Assembly (NCBI RefSeq): GCF_009363615.1
Contig: NZ_CP045385.1
Coordinates: forward strand, 744,001 to 808,000
Reading direction: 5' to 3'
DNA from: Ruegeria sp. THAF33
Lineage (GTDB): Bacteria; Pseudomonadota; Alphaproteobacteria; Rhodobacterales; Rhodobacteraceae
Length of the DNA stretch: 64,000 nt
Positions 1-7,851 of this stretch are shown piece by piece. Below the pieces are notes generated by a model, which was given only the letters and a program-made list of their open reading frames with translations, was not told the DNA's origin and made no database searches. The position numbers and the translations under genes are program-made. How positions within the stretch are numbered: the first letter of the stretch is position 1; each line of letters starts with the position of its first letter.

Positions 1-200
1 CAATACTGCTGCAACACCGGCTTGTCGAAACCCAGCTTTTCGACCATTTCCTGATAACGTTCTTCCGTCATGCCGCGTTCACCGGCCATCACGATGATCG
101 GATCGCCGGGCAGCACCCGGATGAACATGAACGAAATCAGCGTCACGCCCAGAAATGTCGGAACAAACAGGCCAAGACGGGTGAGGAAATAGCCAAGCAT
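1..200 (-). CDS. dppB: Dipeptide/oligopeptide ABC transporter permease, DppB-like (partial, cut by window edge)
   Basis: Only the N-terminal 66 residues are present. They read as a first transmembrane helix (LGLFVPTFLGVTLISFMFIR) followed by VLPGDP, the typical opening of DppB/OppB permeases. The ATG shares one base with the stop of the upstream peptidase gene (TGATG), so translation is probably coupled. It should form the inner-membrane channel for the peptide-binding protein encoded just upstream in the same minus-strand operon. The rest of the gene, and presumably dppC, dppD and dppF, lie outside the window. Confidence 0.88.
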   Translation of the reverse strand, partial: MLGYFLTRLGLFVPTFLGVTLISFMFIRVLPGDPIIVMAGERGMTEERYQEMVEKLGFDKPVLQQY

Positions 201-1294
201 CAGCGACCTATGATTGTAAGTTCTTTGGGAAAGCGGGTCAGTGACCGACAGCCATCCCCGGTGACAAGAACATCATCTTCTATGCGAACGCCGAACTTGT
301 CCAATGCATACAGACCGGGTTCGTTGGTCCAGACCATGCCCGGCAGGATTTTCTGGCTGTTGCCGCGCATGATATACGGCGCCTCATGCACATCCCGGCC
401 CAGACCGTGACCTGTCTTGGTCCGGATACGATCGGCAAAGGGCGAGGCCTCAAGCACGCCTGTGACGGCGTCGTCGATGTCATGCGCTGTCACGCCGGGG
501 CGGCAGGCTTCGAACCCGGCTTTGTTGGCGCGCAAAACCGTGTCGTAGACATCCCGGCCTTCGTCCGGGACATCCTGAACGAAAAAAGTTCGCGTGATGT
601 CGGCCGCAAAACCATGTTTTCGAGCGCCAAAGTCGAACAGCAAGGCATCGCCTACTTTGATCCGGTAGTCGGCGCGCGCCTTGCCGTGCGGTCGTGCCGA
701 GTTGTCCCCCGCAGCCACGATGGGGGAAAAGGCCAGCGACTCGGCGCCTTCCGCAAAAAGCGACTGTATCAGCGCCTGCTCGATCTGTTTTTCGCTCCGA
801 CCTGTGCGAACACCTGCGATCACACGCTCCAACGCGCGTTCCGAAATATCGATGGCCGCTTGCAGCGCGGCGATGTCTTCTTCGGTTTTGATGATGCGAA
901 GGCCTGAGATTTCGCGTTCGCCGTCCACAATCTGCAGATCCGGAATTGCGCGGGTAAACGCGTCTGACACGAAAAACCGCATCACCTGACCTTCGACGGC
1001 CAACGATCTGATAGGACTATGCGCTGCCAGCGCGGAAAAGGCGCTGTCATAGCCGGTCTGATCGCGCCAGTCGAACACGGCACCCTCAAATCCGACCAGA
1101 TCCCATGAAGCGAGTTCCAGATTGGGCACGATCGCCGCCGGATCACCCTGGGCCGGAATCACCACGACAAAAGGGCGCTCGTGGCTCATGAAGGATTTGC
1201 CCAATGCGCGGGTGAAATTCGGACCCGGCACCAGGGCCACTGCGTCCACTGACATATCCATTGCCAATTGGCGGTATTCGGACAAATCCGGCAT
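200..1294 (-). CDS. M24 family metallopeptidase (Xaa-Pro aminopeptidase/dipeptidase type)
   Basis: A protein of 364 residues with an N-terminal creatinase/prolidase-like domain and a C-terminal pita-bread catalytic domain. The five metal ligands of the M24 family are visible: D221, D232, H296 (in TGHGLG), E325 (in TNEPG) and E339 (in VRIED). Such enzymes cleave the bond before proline (or hydroxyproline) in peptides. I chose this ATG over an in-frame codon 13 residues upstream because a strong GAGGAGG lies 8 bases before it. It sits between dppA and dppB, so it probably trims imported proline-containing peptides in the cytoplasm. M24 proteins also include creatinases, so exact substrate is open. 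Confidence 0.85.
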   Translation of the reverse strand: MPDLSEYRQLAMDMSVDAVALVPGPNFTRALGKSFMSHERPFVVVIPAQGDPAAIVPNLELASWDLVGFEGAVFDWRDQTGYDSAFSALAAHSPIRSLAVEGQVMRFFVSDAFTRAIPDLQIVDGEREISGLRIIKTEEDIAALQAAIDISERALERVIAGVRTGRSEKQIEQALIQSLFAEGAESLAFSPIVAAGDNSARPHGKARADYRIKVGDALLFDFGARKHGFAADITRTFFVQDVPDEGRDVYDTVLRANKAGFEACRPGVTAHDIDDAVTGVLEASPFADRIRTKTGHGLGRDVHEAPYIMRGNSQKILPGMVWTNEPGLYALDKFGVRIEDDVLVTGDGCRSLTRFPKELTIIGR

Positions 1295-1320
1295 TCTGCC
1301 CGACCTCCTCAATAAGAAAG

Positions 1321-1347
1321 CCGGAGCCACCACTCTGGTGGCTCCGG
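1321..1347 (-). terminator. Strong hairpin between dppA and the peptidase gene (attenuator or RNA stabiliser)
   Basis: A perfect 12-base stem (CCGGAGCCACCA) with a 3-base loop. Read on the minus strand it is followed by CTTTCTT, a weak T-rich tract. Its position just after the binding-protein gene is where transporter operons often place an element that keeps expression of the binding protein above that of the downstream genes. Confidence 0.6.
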
Positions 1348-1362
1348 TTTGTGAGTGGTGGT

Positions 1363-2946
1363 TTATTCGACGCTCACACCATAGAAGATGTGACCGCCCA
1401 GAGGGTGCACCTTATAGCCTTGCACCTTGTTGCTCATGGGCATGTAAACAACCGAATGCGCGATGGTTGCCCACGGAGCCTGCTCCTTGAACACAACCTG
1501 CGCTTCTTCATACAGTTTGGTCCGCTCGGCCTGATCCGTGCTTTGCTTGGCCTTCAGGATCAGGTCTTCGAATGGCTGATGGCACCATTGCGCCCGGTTG
1601 GATGCTTCGACACCGTCACAGCCCAGCAATACCGCCAGGAAGTTGTCCGGGTCGCCATTGTCCCCGGTCCAGCCCAGCAGAACAGCACCGTCCCGGTTCA
1701 GTTCTTTCGAGCGAGACAGGTATTCACCCCATTCGTATGAGACGATTTCGACGCCCACACCGATCTTGGCGAAATCCGCCTGGATCAATTCGGCCATGCG
1801 ACGGGCATTGGGGTTGTAGGGGCGCTGGACGGGCATGGCCCAGATTTTCATCGACAGGTCCGAAACACCTTCGGCCTCAAGCATCGCCTTGGCCGCTTCG
1901 GGATCATAGGGATCGTCCACAATGGCGTCGTTGTAGCCCCACATGGTAGGCGGGATCGGGTTCTTGGCCACCTGGCCCGAGCCCTGGAAGACCACGTCGA
2001 TGATCGCCTGCTTGTCGATCGCCATGTTCAGCGCTTTGCGCACCTTCGGATTGTCGAATGGCGCCATGGTGGTGTTGTAGGCCAGATAACCAACGTTCAA
2101 GCCCTCTTGTTCCAGCATATTGATGTCCGGATCATCCTTCATTGCCTGAATGTCGGCAGGGTTCGGATAGGGCATCACATGACATTCGCCTGCTTTCAGC
2201 TTTTGATAGCGCACAGACGCATCCGGCGTGATGGCAAAGATCAGGTTTTCGACCTGCGCCGGGTCTTTCCAGTACGCATCATTGGCCGCGTATCGGATCA
2301 CCGCGTCTTTTTGATAAGCCACGAACGAGAAAGGTCCGGTGCCGATGGGTGCCGTATTCAGTTTTTCCGGCGTACCGGCTTCCATCATTGCCGCAGCGTA
2401 TTCCGCCGACACGATCGAGGCAAAGTCCATCGCCATATTGGCGACAAATGGCGCTTCGGGCTTGGACAGAGTAAATTTCACTGTGTAGTCGTCGATCTTT
2501 TCGATGGACTCGACCAGATCAGGCATCCCCATACCCTGAAAATATTCCCAGGTTCCGCCTGACACTTGATGATAAGGGTGGTTTTCGTCTTTCTGACGCA
2601 TGAAGGTAAAAATCACGTCATCCGCGTTGAAGTCGCGGGTCGGAGTGAACGCGTCGTTCGAGTGGAACTTGACGCCCTGGCGCAGCTTGAAAGTGTATTC
2701 CAGACCATCATCGCTGGCCTCGACACTTTCGGCCAGGCCGGGGACCACATTGGTCGTGCCCGTTTCAAATTCAAGCAACCGATTGTAGATCGGATGAGAA
2801 GACGCATCAAAGGTCGTCCCTGCGGTGTACAGCGCAGGATCGAACCCTTCAGGCGATCCTTCGGAACAATATACAAGTGTATTTGCCTGCGCCACGGCAC
2901 CCGTCAGGGCGATCGCAGTGGTTGCGGCCAGAAGTTTGAGGTTCAT
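1363..2946 (-). CDS. dppA: ABC transporter substrate-binding protein for peptides (DppA/OppA family)
   Basis: A 527-residue family 5 extracellular solute-binding protein. It has a Sec signal peptide of about 21 residues ending in AVAQA, then NTLVYCSEGSPEGFDP, the usual mature start of DppA proteins. The length matches the family (about 500-540). It should bind di- or oligopeptides in the periplasm and pass them to the DppB/C permeases. The ATG follows GGGAG. It is the first gene of a minus-strand operon with an M24 Xaa-Pro-type peptidase and dppB. A palindrome about 100 bases upstream carries the same 11-mer found in the hydroxyproline regulator region, which hints at peptides rich in proline or hydroxyproline as the ligand; that part is inference. 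Confidence 0.9.
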   Translation of the reverse strand: MNLKLLAATTAIALTGAVAQANTLVYCSEGSPEGFDPALYTAGTTFDASSHPIYNRLLEFETGTTNVVPGLAESVEASDDGLEYTFKLRQGVKFHSNDAFTPTRDFNADDVIFTFMRQKDENHPYHQVSGGTWEYFQGMGMPDLVESIEKIDDYTVKFTLSKPEAPFVANMAMDFASIVSAEYAAAMMEAGTPEKLNTAPIGTGPFSFVAYQKDAVIRYAANDAYWKDPAQVENLIFAITPDASVRYQKLKAGECHVMPYPNPADIQAMKDDPDINMLEQEGLNVGYLAYNTTMAPFDNPKVRKALNMAIDKQAIIDVVFQGSGQVAKNPIPPTMWGYNDAIVDDPYDPEAAKAMLEAEGVSDLSMKIWAMPVQRPYNPNARRMAELIQADFAKIGVGVEIVSYEWGEYLSRSKELNRDGAVLLGWTGDNGDPDNFLAVLLGCDGVEASNRAQWCHQPFEDLILKAKQSTDQAERTKLYEEAQVVFKEQAPWATIAHSVVYMPMSNKVQGYKVHPLGGHIFYGVSVE

Positions 2947-3045
2947 GATTTTCTCCCAGAAAAGGACTTATAAAGACAATCGCATGGCTCTTTGTCGCCA
3001 GAGCATTCAGTGACAGCACAGGTCGTCGCGATCTCTATGTCTAAT

Positions 3046-3060
3046 GTATCCAAAATACAA
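3046..3060. promoter_or_regulatory. Candidate GntR-type operator upstream of dppA
   Basis: The sequence TGTATCCAAAATACA has inverted arms TGTAT/ATACA. Its first 11 bases are identical to elements upstream of the GntR gene and the ketoglutarate semialdehyde dehydrogenase gene about 48 kb away. It lies in the 298-base non-coding stretch before dppA, in which I recognise nothing else. Confidence 0.5.
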
Positions 3061-3244
3061 AATCTAATGTCAACAGTGTCTTTCTGCGGATATCTTTGAA
3101 GACTCTTTCTGTCATTGCACCCTGATTTCCGGAATTCATTCTCATCTTCGCTGCGAAAACGATACGACGGCCAGAATCCCCCTTCCGCGCACTCAGACCT
3201 TGCTGTTCACGGGTGCGGATTGCATGCTCGCATGGCCTGCACGC

Positions 3245-5302
3245 TCACGTCTTGTCCGTATGCGTAACCGCACGCCAATCCCCCGAGGGAGGGTTGGTCA
3301 AAAGTTTCGTTGCGCGCAACTTCATGGCGACGGACACAGGGTCCCCGCCCCGTATTTTGTCCGCGACCTCAAACGCAGCTATCGCCTGCTCGAACCGGCC
3401 GGAACGGTAATGCGCAAGGCCTTGTTCATAGGTCTCGATCCAATCAAGGGAACCTTCAAAACCGTCGGCCATCGCAATCAGCTCATAGACCACCAGTTCC
3501 TCGGTCCGGCCAAAGACCGCGAGCGTGTCCAGCTCTCGGACGACAATTGCGTCGCCTGCTTCGCGCCGGGTCTCGGGGCCGATCAGAATACGCGTGCCAT
3601 ACTCCTTGTTGGCCCCTTCCAATCGGCTGGCCACATTCACGACGTCACCGATCGCCGTGTAGTTCAACCGCTGCTCTGACCCAATGTTGCCAACCAGAGC
3701 TTCACCGCTGTTCAACCCGATCCTGACACGCAGGGAATTTCCGGCCTCGTCTTTGATGCCCGCATCTTCCACGGTCGCGACAAGATCCAGTGCCGCGCGG
3801 CAGGCATTTTCGGCATGTAGCGCATCCTTGCGAGGTGCCCCCCAGATCGCCATGACCGCGTCACCCATGAACTTGTCGATCGTCCCGTCATAGCGCGCGA
3901 CGGCTGCTGCGGCCGCAGAGAAAAAAGGCTCCATCAACTGGATGATTTTGGGGCCGAGTTTTTCCGACAACCCGGTGAATCCGGTCACATCGCAAAACAA
4001 TACGGATATCTGCTTCATGTCGCCACCGGGCTGCGTTTTGATTCCCTCGGCGACCAGCATCTTCACAAGATCGGTCGGCACGTATTTTCGGAACGCGGAC
4101 AATCCTGCTGCCATGCTGGCAGTTGCCGCAGACAGATTGGCAAGCTCGGACAGTTTTGAAGGCCGGCGTGGAATGCGTTCGACGTCAAAGCGTTCGATCT
4201 TGCTCAGATCCTCGGCAATGCGCGCCAAAGGATTGGCCACAATTCGACGGATCAACCAGATCGCCAAAGCGGTTGAGACGATCACGACCCCGATCAGGAT
4301 ATAGATCAGGTCTATCAAGGCTGCATCGATGCCAGACAAAAAGGCCGCCTCAGGAATGACCGTAGCGACGCGCCACCCGTAAAAACCCAAAGGTGTCAGG
4401 GCCACCGCATAAGGGACGCCATCGATCACCACGCGCTTCGTCGAACTGCCCGCAGTATTGCCATCCGGGTCGCCCAACAGTTTTTCCCCCGAGATCTTGG
4501 CAACCTCGTACAGCTCACCCTCGCCCATGCGCGCCGGTGTAACTTCGTCCGCTTTTGCATCGGGAACAGCAATTACTTTGCCATCGGCATCCAGAATAAA
4601 GGCGGCTCCGAATTCGCCGGGCTCGAGCGTCGCCAGAAAGCGTGACAAACGGTCGGTTTCGATTGCGACCGCAAGGACACCCTGCCGTGCCCGGTTGACA
4701 TCGATCGGCCCCGCAAATGCGTATACGGTTTTATCACTGCCCGGAAGATCGCGTGCTTCGATCCATCCCATCGTGTCCAGGGACATGAAATTGTTGAACC
4801 AGGCATGATCACGAGGATCATAGGAGGTCGGAACAAAGGTCCTTTCTTCGAACTGAATATCCCCGGGAATAAAAATGTATCGATCGGTCCGCAAGTTCCG
4901 GTCGCGGATATCCTTGTCGATCTCTATCATCTCAAGCCCGCTGTCGCCCAACCGATGCGACGCGAAAAAGTTGCCATCCGGCCAGCCGAAGAAAATCCAG
5001 GAAATATTCGGCTGCGCCTGCAACTGAGACAGAAAGACGAACTCTCGTTTATCGGCCTGCCGTGTTGCGATGACATTCTGTACAAAGATCGTGCGTACCG
5101 CCGACCATGCGGCTTCGGCGGATCTGAGGGTTGCCCCGACTTCGATGCGGACCGCGTTTGCAATCTGGCTGTTGATCTCAGCGGCAAGCATGCGGCTGTT
5201 GTCACGCGCGGTCGTCCACCACAGCGAATGAACAACGAAGGTCGACACGCCGATGGATACGGCGACCAGCATAGATACAGCAATGCCGACACTGAACCGC
5301 AT
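3245..5302 (-). CDS. Membrane class III adenylate cyclase with extracellular sensor domain
   Basis: About 685 residues. An N-terminal transmembrane helix (residues about 5-25) is followed by a periplasmic dCache-like sensor region, a second helix (around IYILIGVVIVSTALAIWLI), a HAMP-like linker and a C-terminal class III nucleotide cyclase domain. The metal-binding aspartates are in FCDVTGF and KFMGDAVMAIWG, and YTAIGDVVNVASRLE carries the substrate-contact segment. The lysine in DKFMGD and the Thr/Asp in YTAIGD fit ATP rather than GTP. It should make cAMP in response to an external ligand. I chose the ATG directly before the first helix; an in-frame TTG 60 bases upstream has an AGGAG but at a long spacing of 11. 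It is not clearly operonic with its neighbours. Confidence 0.82.
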   Translation of the reverse strand: MRFSVGIAVSMLVAVSIGVSTFVVHSLWWTTARDNSRMLAAEINSQIANAVRIEVGATLRSAEAAWSAVRTIFVQNVIATRQADKREFVFLSQLQAQPNISWIFFGWPDGNFFASHRLGDSGLEMIEIDKDIRDRNLRTDRYIFIPGDIQFEERTFVPTSYDPRDHAWFNNFMSLDTMGWIEARDLPGSDKTVYAFAGPIDVNRARQGVLAVAIETDRLSRFLATLEPGEFGAAFILDADGKVIAVPDAKADEVTPARMGEGELYEVAKISGEKLLGDPDGNTAGSSTKRVVIDGVPYAVALTPLGFYGWRVATVIPEAAFLSGIDAALIDLIYILIGVVIVSTALAIWLIRRIVANPLARIAEDLSKIERFDVERIPRRPSKLSELANLSAATASMAAGLSAFRKYVPTDLVKMLVAEGIKTQPGGDMKQISVLFCDVTGFTGLSEKLGPKIIQLMEPFFSAAAAAVARYDGTIDKFMGDAVMAIWGAPRKDALHAENACRAALDLVATVEDAGIKDEAGNSLRVRIGLNSGEALVGNIGSEQRLNYTAIGDVVNVASRLEGANKEYGTRILIGPETRREAGDAIVVRELDTLAVFGRTEELVVYELIAMADGFEGSLDWIETYEQGLAHYRSGRFEQAIAAFEVADKIRGGDPVSVAMKLRATKLLTNPPSGDWRAVTHTDKT

Positions 5303-5487
5303 GAAAACCCCGAAAAGAATGTCCTGTACCACAGTATTCGGTTGAGATCGCAAGAAGAGCAAAGCTTAGTTTGCTCCTACCCCGAAAAATCACGCAACTG
5401 TTAAGCACATGTGTATGCCGCGACCGAAATCCACGGCACCTGGTCACTTGCCGATGCCCAGAGGACAGACCTTGCGCGTGGCGGAAA

Positions 5488-7464
5488 TCAACTGCCCTTG
5501 GGTCCGGATTTGCGACGTTTTGGAACTGCGTTGCCACCCTTGGCGGATTTGACGGCCGCCGCGCGTGCTCGATTCTTCTTGCTGTTTGGCTTGCCCTTTG
5601 GCGGCGGCGGACCTTTCGGCGCGTCTCCGGCTGGTTTGGAGCGACCTCTCCTTTGCTCGACACTGCCGGGCTTGCGCTTTTTCGGTTTTGCGCCCGAAGC
5701 GCTGAACTGGCTTTTTGCGTCGTCATCCGACGCTCGGCGGGTTTCGGTCGCGGGCACGGTCTGGGCAGGCTGAACCTCGGGCTTGGATTGGCGGCGGTGG
5801 GCTTTCCGCTCAGCCGGAGAGTTTTCCTTTTTGTGTCCCGTAGGTCTGCCTTTGAACTTTCTTTTGAGACCGGACCGACCGGTTGACGACAGGTCCGGTG
5901 CTTTGTCCAACCGCACAAGGTCTTTGGTTTCTTCGATTTTCATCTCTGGACCAATGGCGGTCAGAAAGCGGTCGACACTGGCTTCACTGATTTCGAAATA
6001 AGTTACGTCCTCGGCAATCCGGATGGCACCGATGTCGTCTTTTGTCAGACCACCCGCCTTACAGATCATCGGCAGCATATGACGGGGGGACGCATTCTGA
6101 TTGTGCCCTTCGGACAATGAAAACCAGACGCCTGGCCCAAAAGATGCGCGTGGCTTTGGGGCGTTCTGATCGACCGCCGACAGCTCTTCCGGGGCGGAAT
6201 GGCGCAGTTTGTATTGCCTCAGGTAAGCGGCTGCAATTTGTTCGGGCGTGAAGCGAGCAATCAGTTTTTCAACAGACGGGCGTTCGCTTTCCGTGACCTC
6301 GACCTGCCAGTCCTCTGATGCCAGCATCCGAGCCTGATCACGCTCGTTCACCTCATCGGCAGACGGGGCCGATCCCCATTCCGCTGTCAGCTTGGCAAAT
6401 TTCAGAATGCGCTCTGCCTTTTTGCGCGATGATGGCGCGACGATCAGGGCACTGACGCCCTTGCGCCCAGCGCGACCCGTGCGGCCAGACCGGTGCAGCA
6501 GTGTTTCATGGCTGTTGGGCAGTTCGGCATGGACCACCAGATCAAGGTTGGGCAGATCGATGCCGCGGGCCGCAACATCGGTTGCGACACAGACCCGGGC
6601 CCGTCCATCGCGCATGGCCTGCAACGCGTTGGATCGTTCGCTCTGGGTCAGCTCACCTGACAGGGCCACGACAGAAAACCCCCGGTTCGACAGGCGCGCG
6701 GTCAGGCGCGAAACCATTGCTCGGGTGTTGCAGAAAACGATGGCATTGGGGGCCTCGTAATATCGCAGCACATTGATTATCGCGTTTTCACCATCACGCG
6801 GCGCCACCGTCATGGCCCGATACTCGATATCCGCATGCTGGGTCTGTTCGCCGACCGTGCTCACACGTTCCGCGTCGCGCTGGTACCGCTTGGCCAGATT
6901 GGCAATTGCGCGTGGCACAGTGGCAGAAAACAACAAGGTCTGACGATCCGCGGGTGTTTCATCAAGGATGAACTCAAGATCCTCGCGGAACCCCAGATCC
7001 AGCATTTCATCCGCTTCGTCCAGGACAACTGCTCGGATAGCTGTCAGATCGATTGACCCTCGATTGATATGGTCGCGAAGTCGTCCCGGAGTGGCCACAA
7101 CGATATGGGCGCCTCGGGCCAACGCGCGACGTTCATCCCGAATGTCCATGCCCCCGACGCACGAGGCCAGAAACGCTCCCGCTCCGGAATACAACCAGCC
7201 GAGTTCCCGTTTCACCTGAAGTGCCAGCTCGCGGGTCGGTGCGACAACCAGCGCCAACGGTGCTTCGGGTTTGCCGAGCGTTTCTTCATCGCCCAGCACC
7301 CTGTGCGCTATCGCCAGACCAAACCCAATGGTCTTCCCTGATCCGGTCTGGGCCGACACCAGCATGTCGCGCCCTTCCAGCTCGGGTAGGGTGACGGCTC
7401 GCTGAACTTGGGTCAATGTATCATAGCCCTTGCGCGCTAGCGAATCTGCAATGGTTTGTTTCAC
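5488..7464 (-). CDS. DEAD-box ATP-dependent RNA helicase (DbpA/DeaD type)
   Basis: A 658-residue RNA helicase. The Q-motif region is at residues 13-25, Walker A AQTGSGKT at 38-45, PTRELA at 76-81, the DEAD box at 149-152, SAT at 180-182, and motif VI HRSGRTGRAGR in the second RecA lobe. A DbpA-like RNA-binding domain follows (roughly 455-535), then a long Lys/Arg/Pro-rich tail of about 120 residues that is probably disordered and binds RNA. Likely roles are ribosome assembly or mRNA remodelling in the cold. The tail makes it longer than E. coli DbpA (457 residues), nearer to DeaD. It appears to be a single-gene unit. Confidence 0.92.
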   Translation of the reverse strand: MKQTIADSLARKGYDTLTQVQRAVTLPELEGRDMLVSAQTGSGKTIGFGLAIAHRVLGDEETLGKPEAPLALVVAPTRELALQVKRELGWLYSGAGAFLASCVGGMDIRDERRALARGAHIVVATPGRLRDHINRGSIDLTAIRAVVLDEADEMLDLGFREDLEFILDETPADRQTLLFSATVPRAIANLAKRYQRDAERVSTVGEQTQHADIEYRAMTVAPRDGENAIINVLRYYEAPNAIVFCNTRAMVSRLTARLSNRGFSVVALSGELTQSERSNALQAMRDGRARVCVATDVAARGIDLPNLDLVVHAELPNSHETLLHRSGRTGRAGRKGVSALIVAPSSRKKAERILKFAKLTAEWGSAPSADEVNERDQARMLASEDWQVEVTESERPSVEKLIARFTPEQIAAAYLRQYKLRHSAPEELSAVDQNAPKPRASFGPGVWFSLSEGHNQNASPRHMLPMICKAGGLTKDDIGAIRIAEDVTYFEISEASVDRFLTAIGPEMKIEETKDLVRLDKAPDLSSTGRSGLKRKFKGRPTGHKKENSPAERKAHRRQSKPEVQPAQTVPATETRRASDDDAKSQFSASGAKPKKRKPGSVEQRRGRSKPAGDAPKGPPPPKGKPNSKKNRARAAAVKSAKGGNAVPKRRKSGPKGS

Positions 7465-7851
7465 GGTGGTGGTTCTTTGTATCGGCCAGGTGATAGGCGC
7501 TGTGCGGAATTGCGATCAGCGGATCATCCAAGTGTAAAGACAGCCCCATACCGGCTGCCACCCCGGTTGTATAGACGGGAAAACGGGCATTTTCGCCGAA
7601 AAGCTTCCCATAAGGGAACACCCTGACAGGTCGGACCCTGACGCAACCGTCAGGGCCGGGCCGCGTCAAACCTGGGTCAACGCGGGTACAGAATTCAACA
7701 TCTTGCCGGCAGATGCCTGCCGTTGGGCGTCGGAGACACGCACCGGGCACGCATAATCGCGCCGATCATTTCGATGACATGACCGTCGTCGATGCGACAT
7801 GGGTCAAACAAGAGCCCGAGCGGGATCGTTCCTGATCTTGTTGACCCAATC
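7465..7851. other. Intergenic stretch with no recognised gene
   Basis: This 387-base stretch separates the helicase from mdeB. The only structure I see is a perfect 8-base stem at 7636-7655 (CCCTGACG, loop CAAC), without a T-tract. Short open frames here have no recognisable content. Confidence 0.4.
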
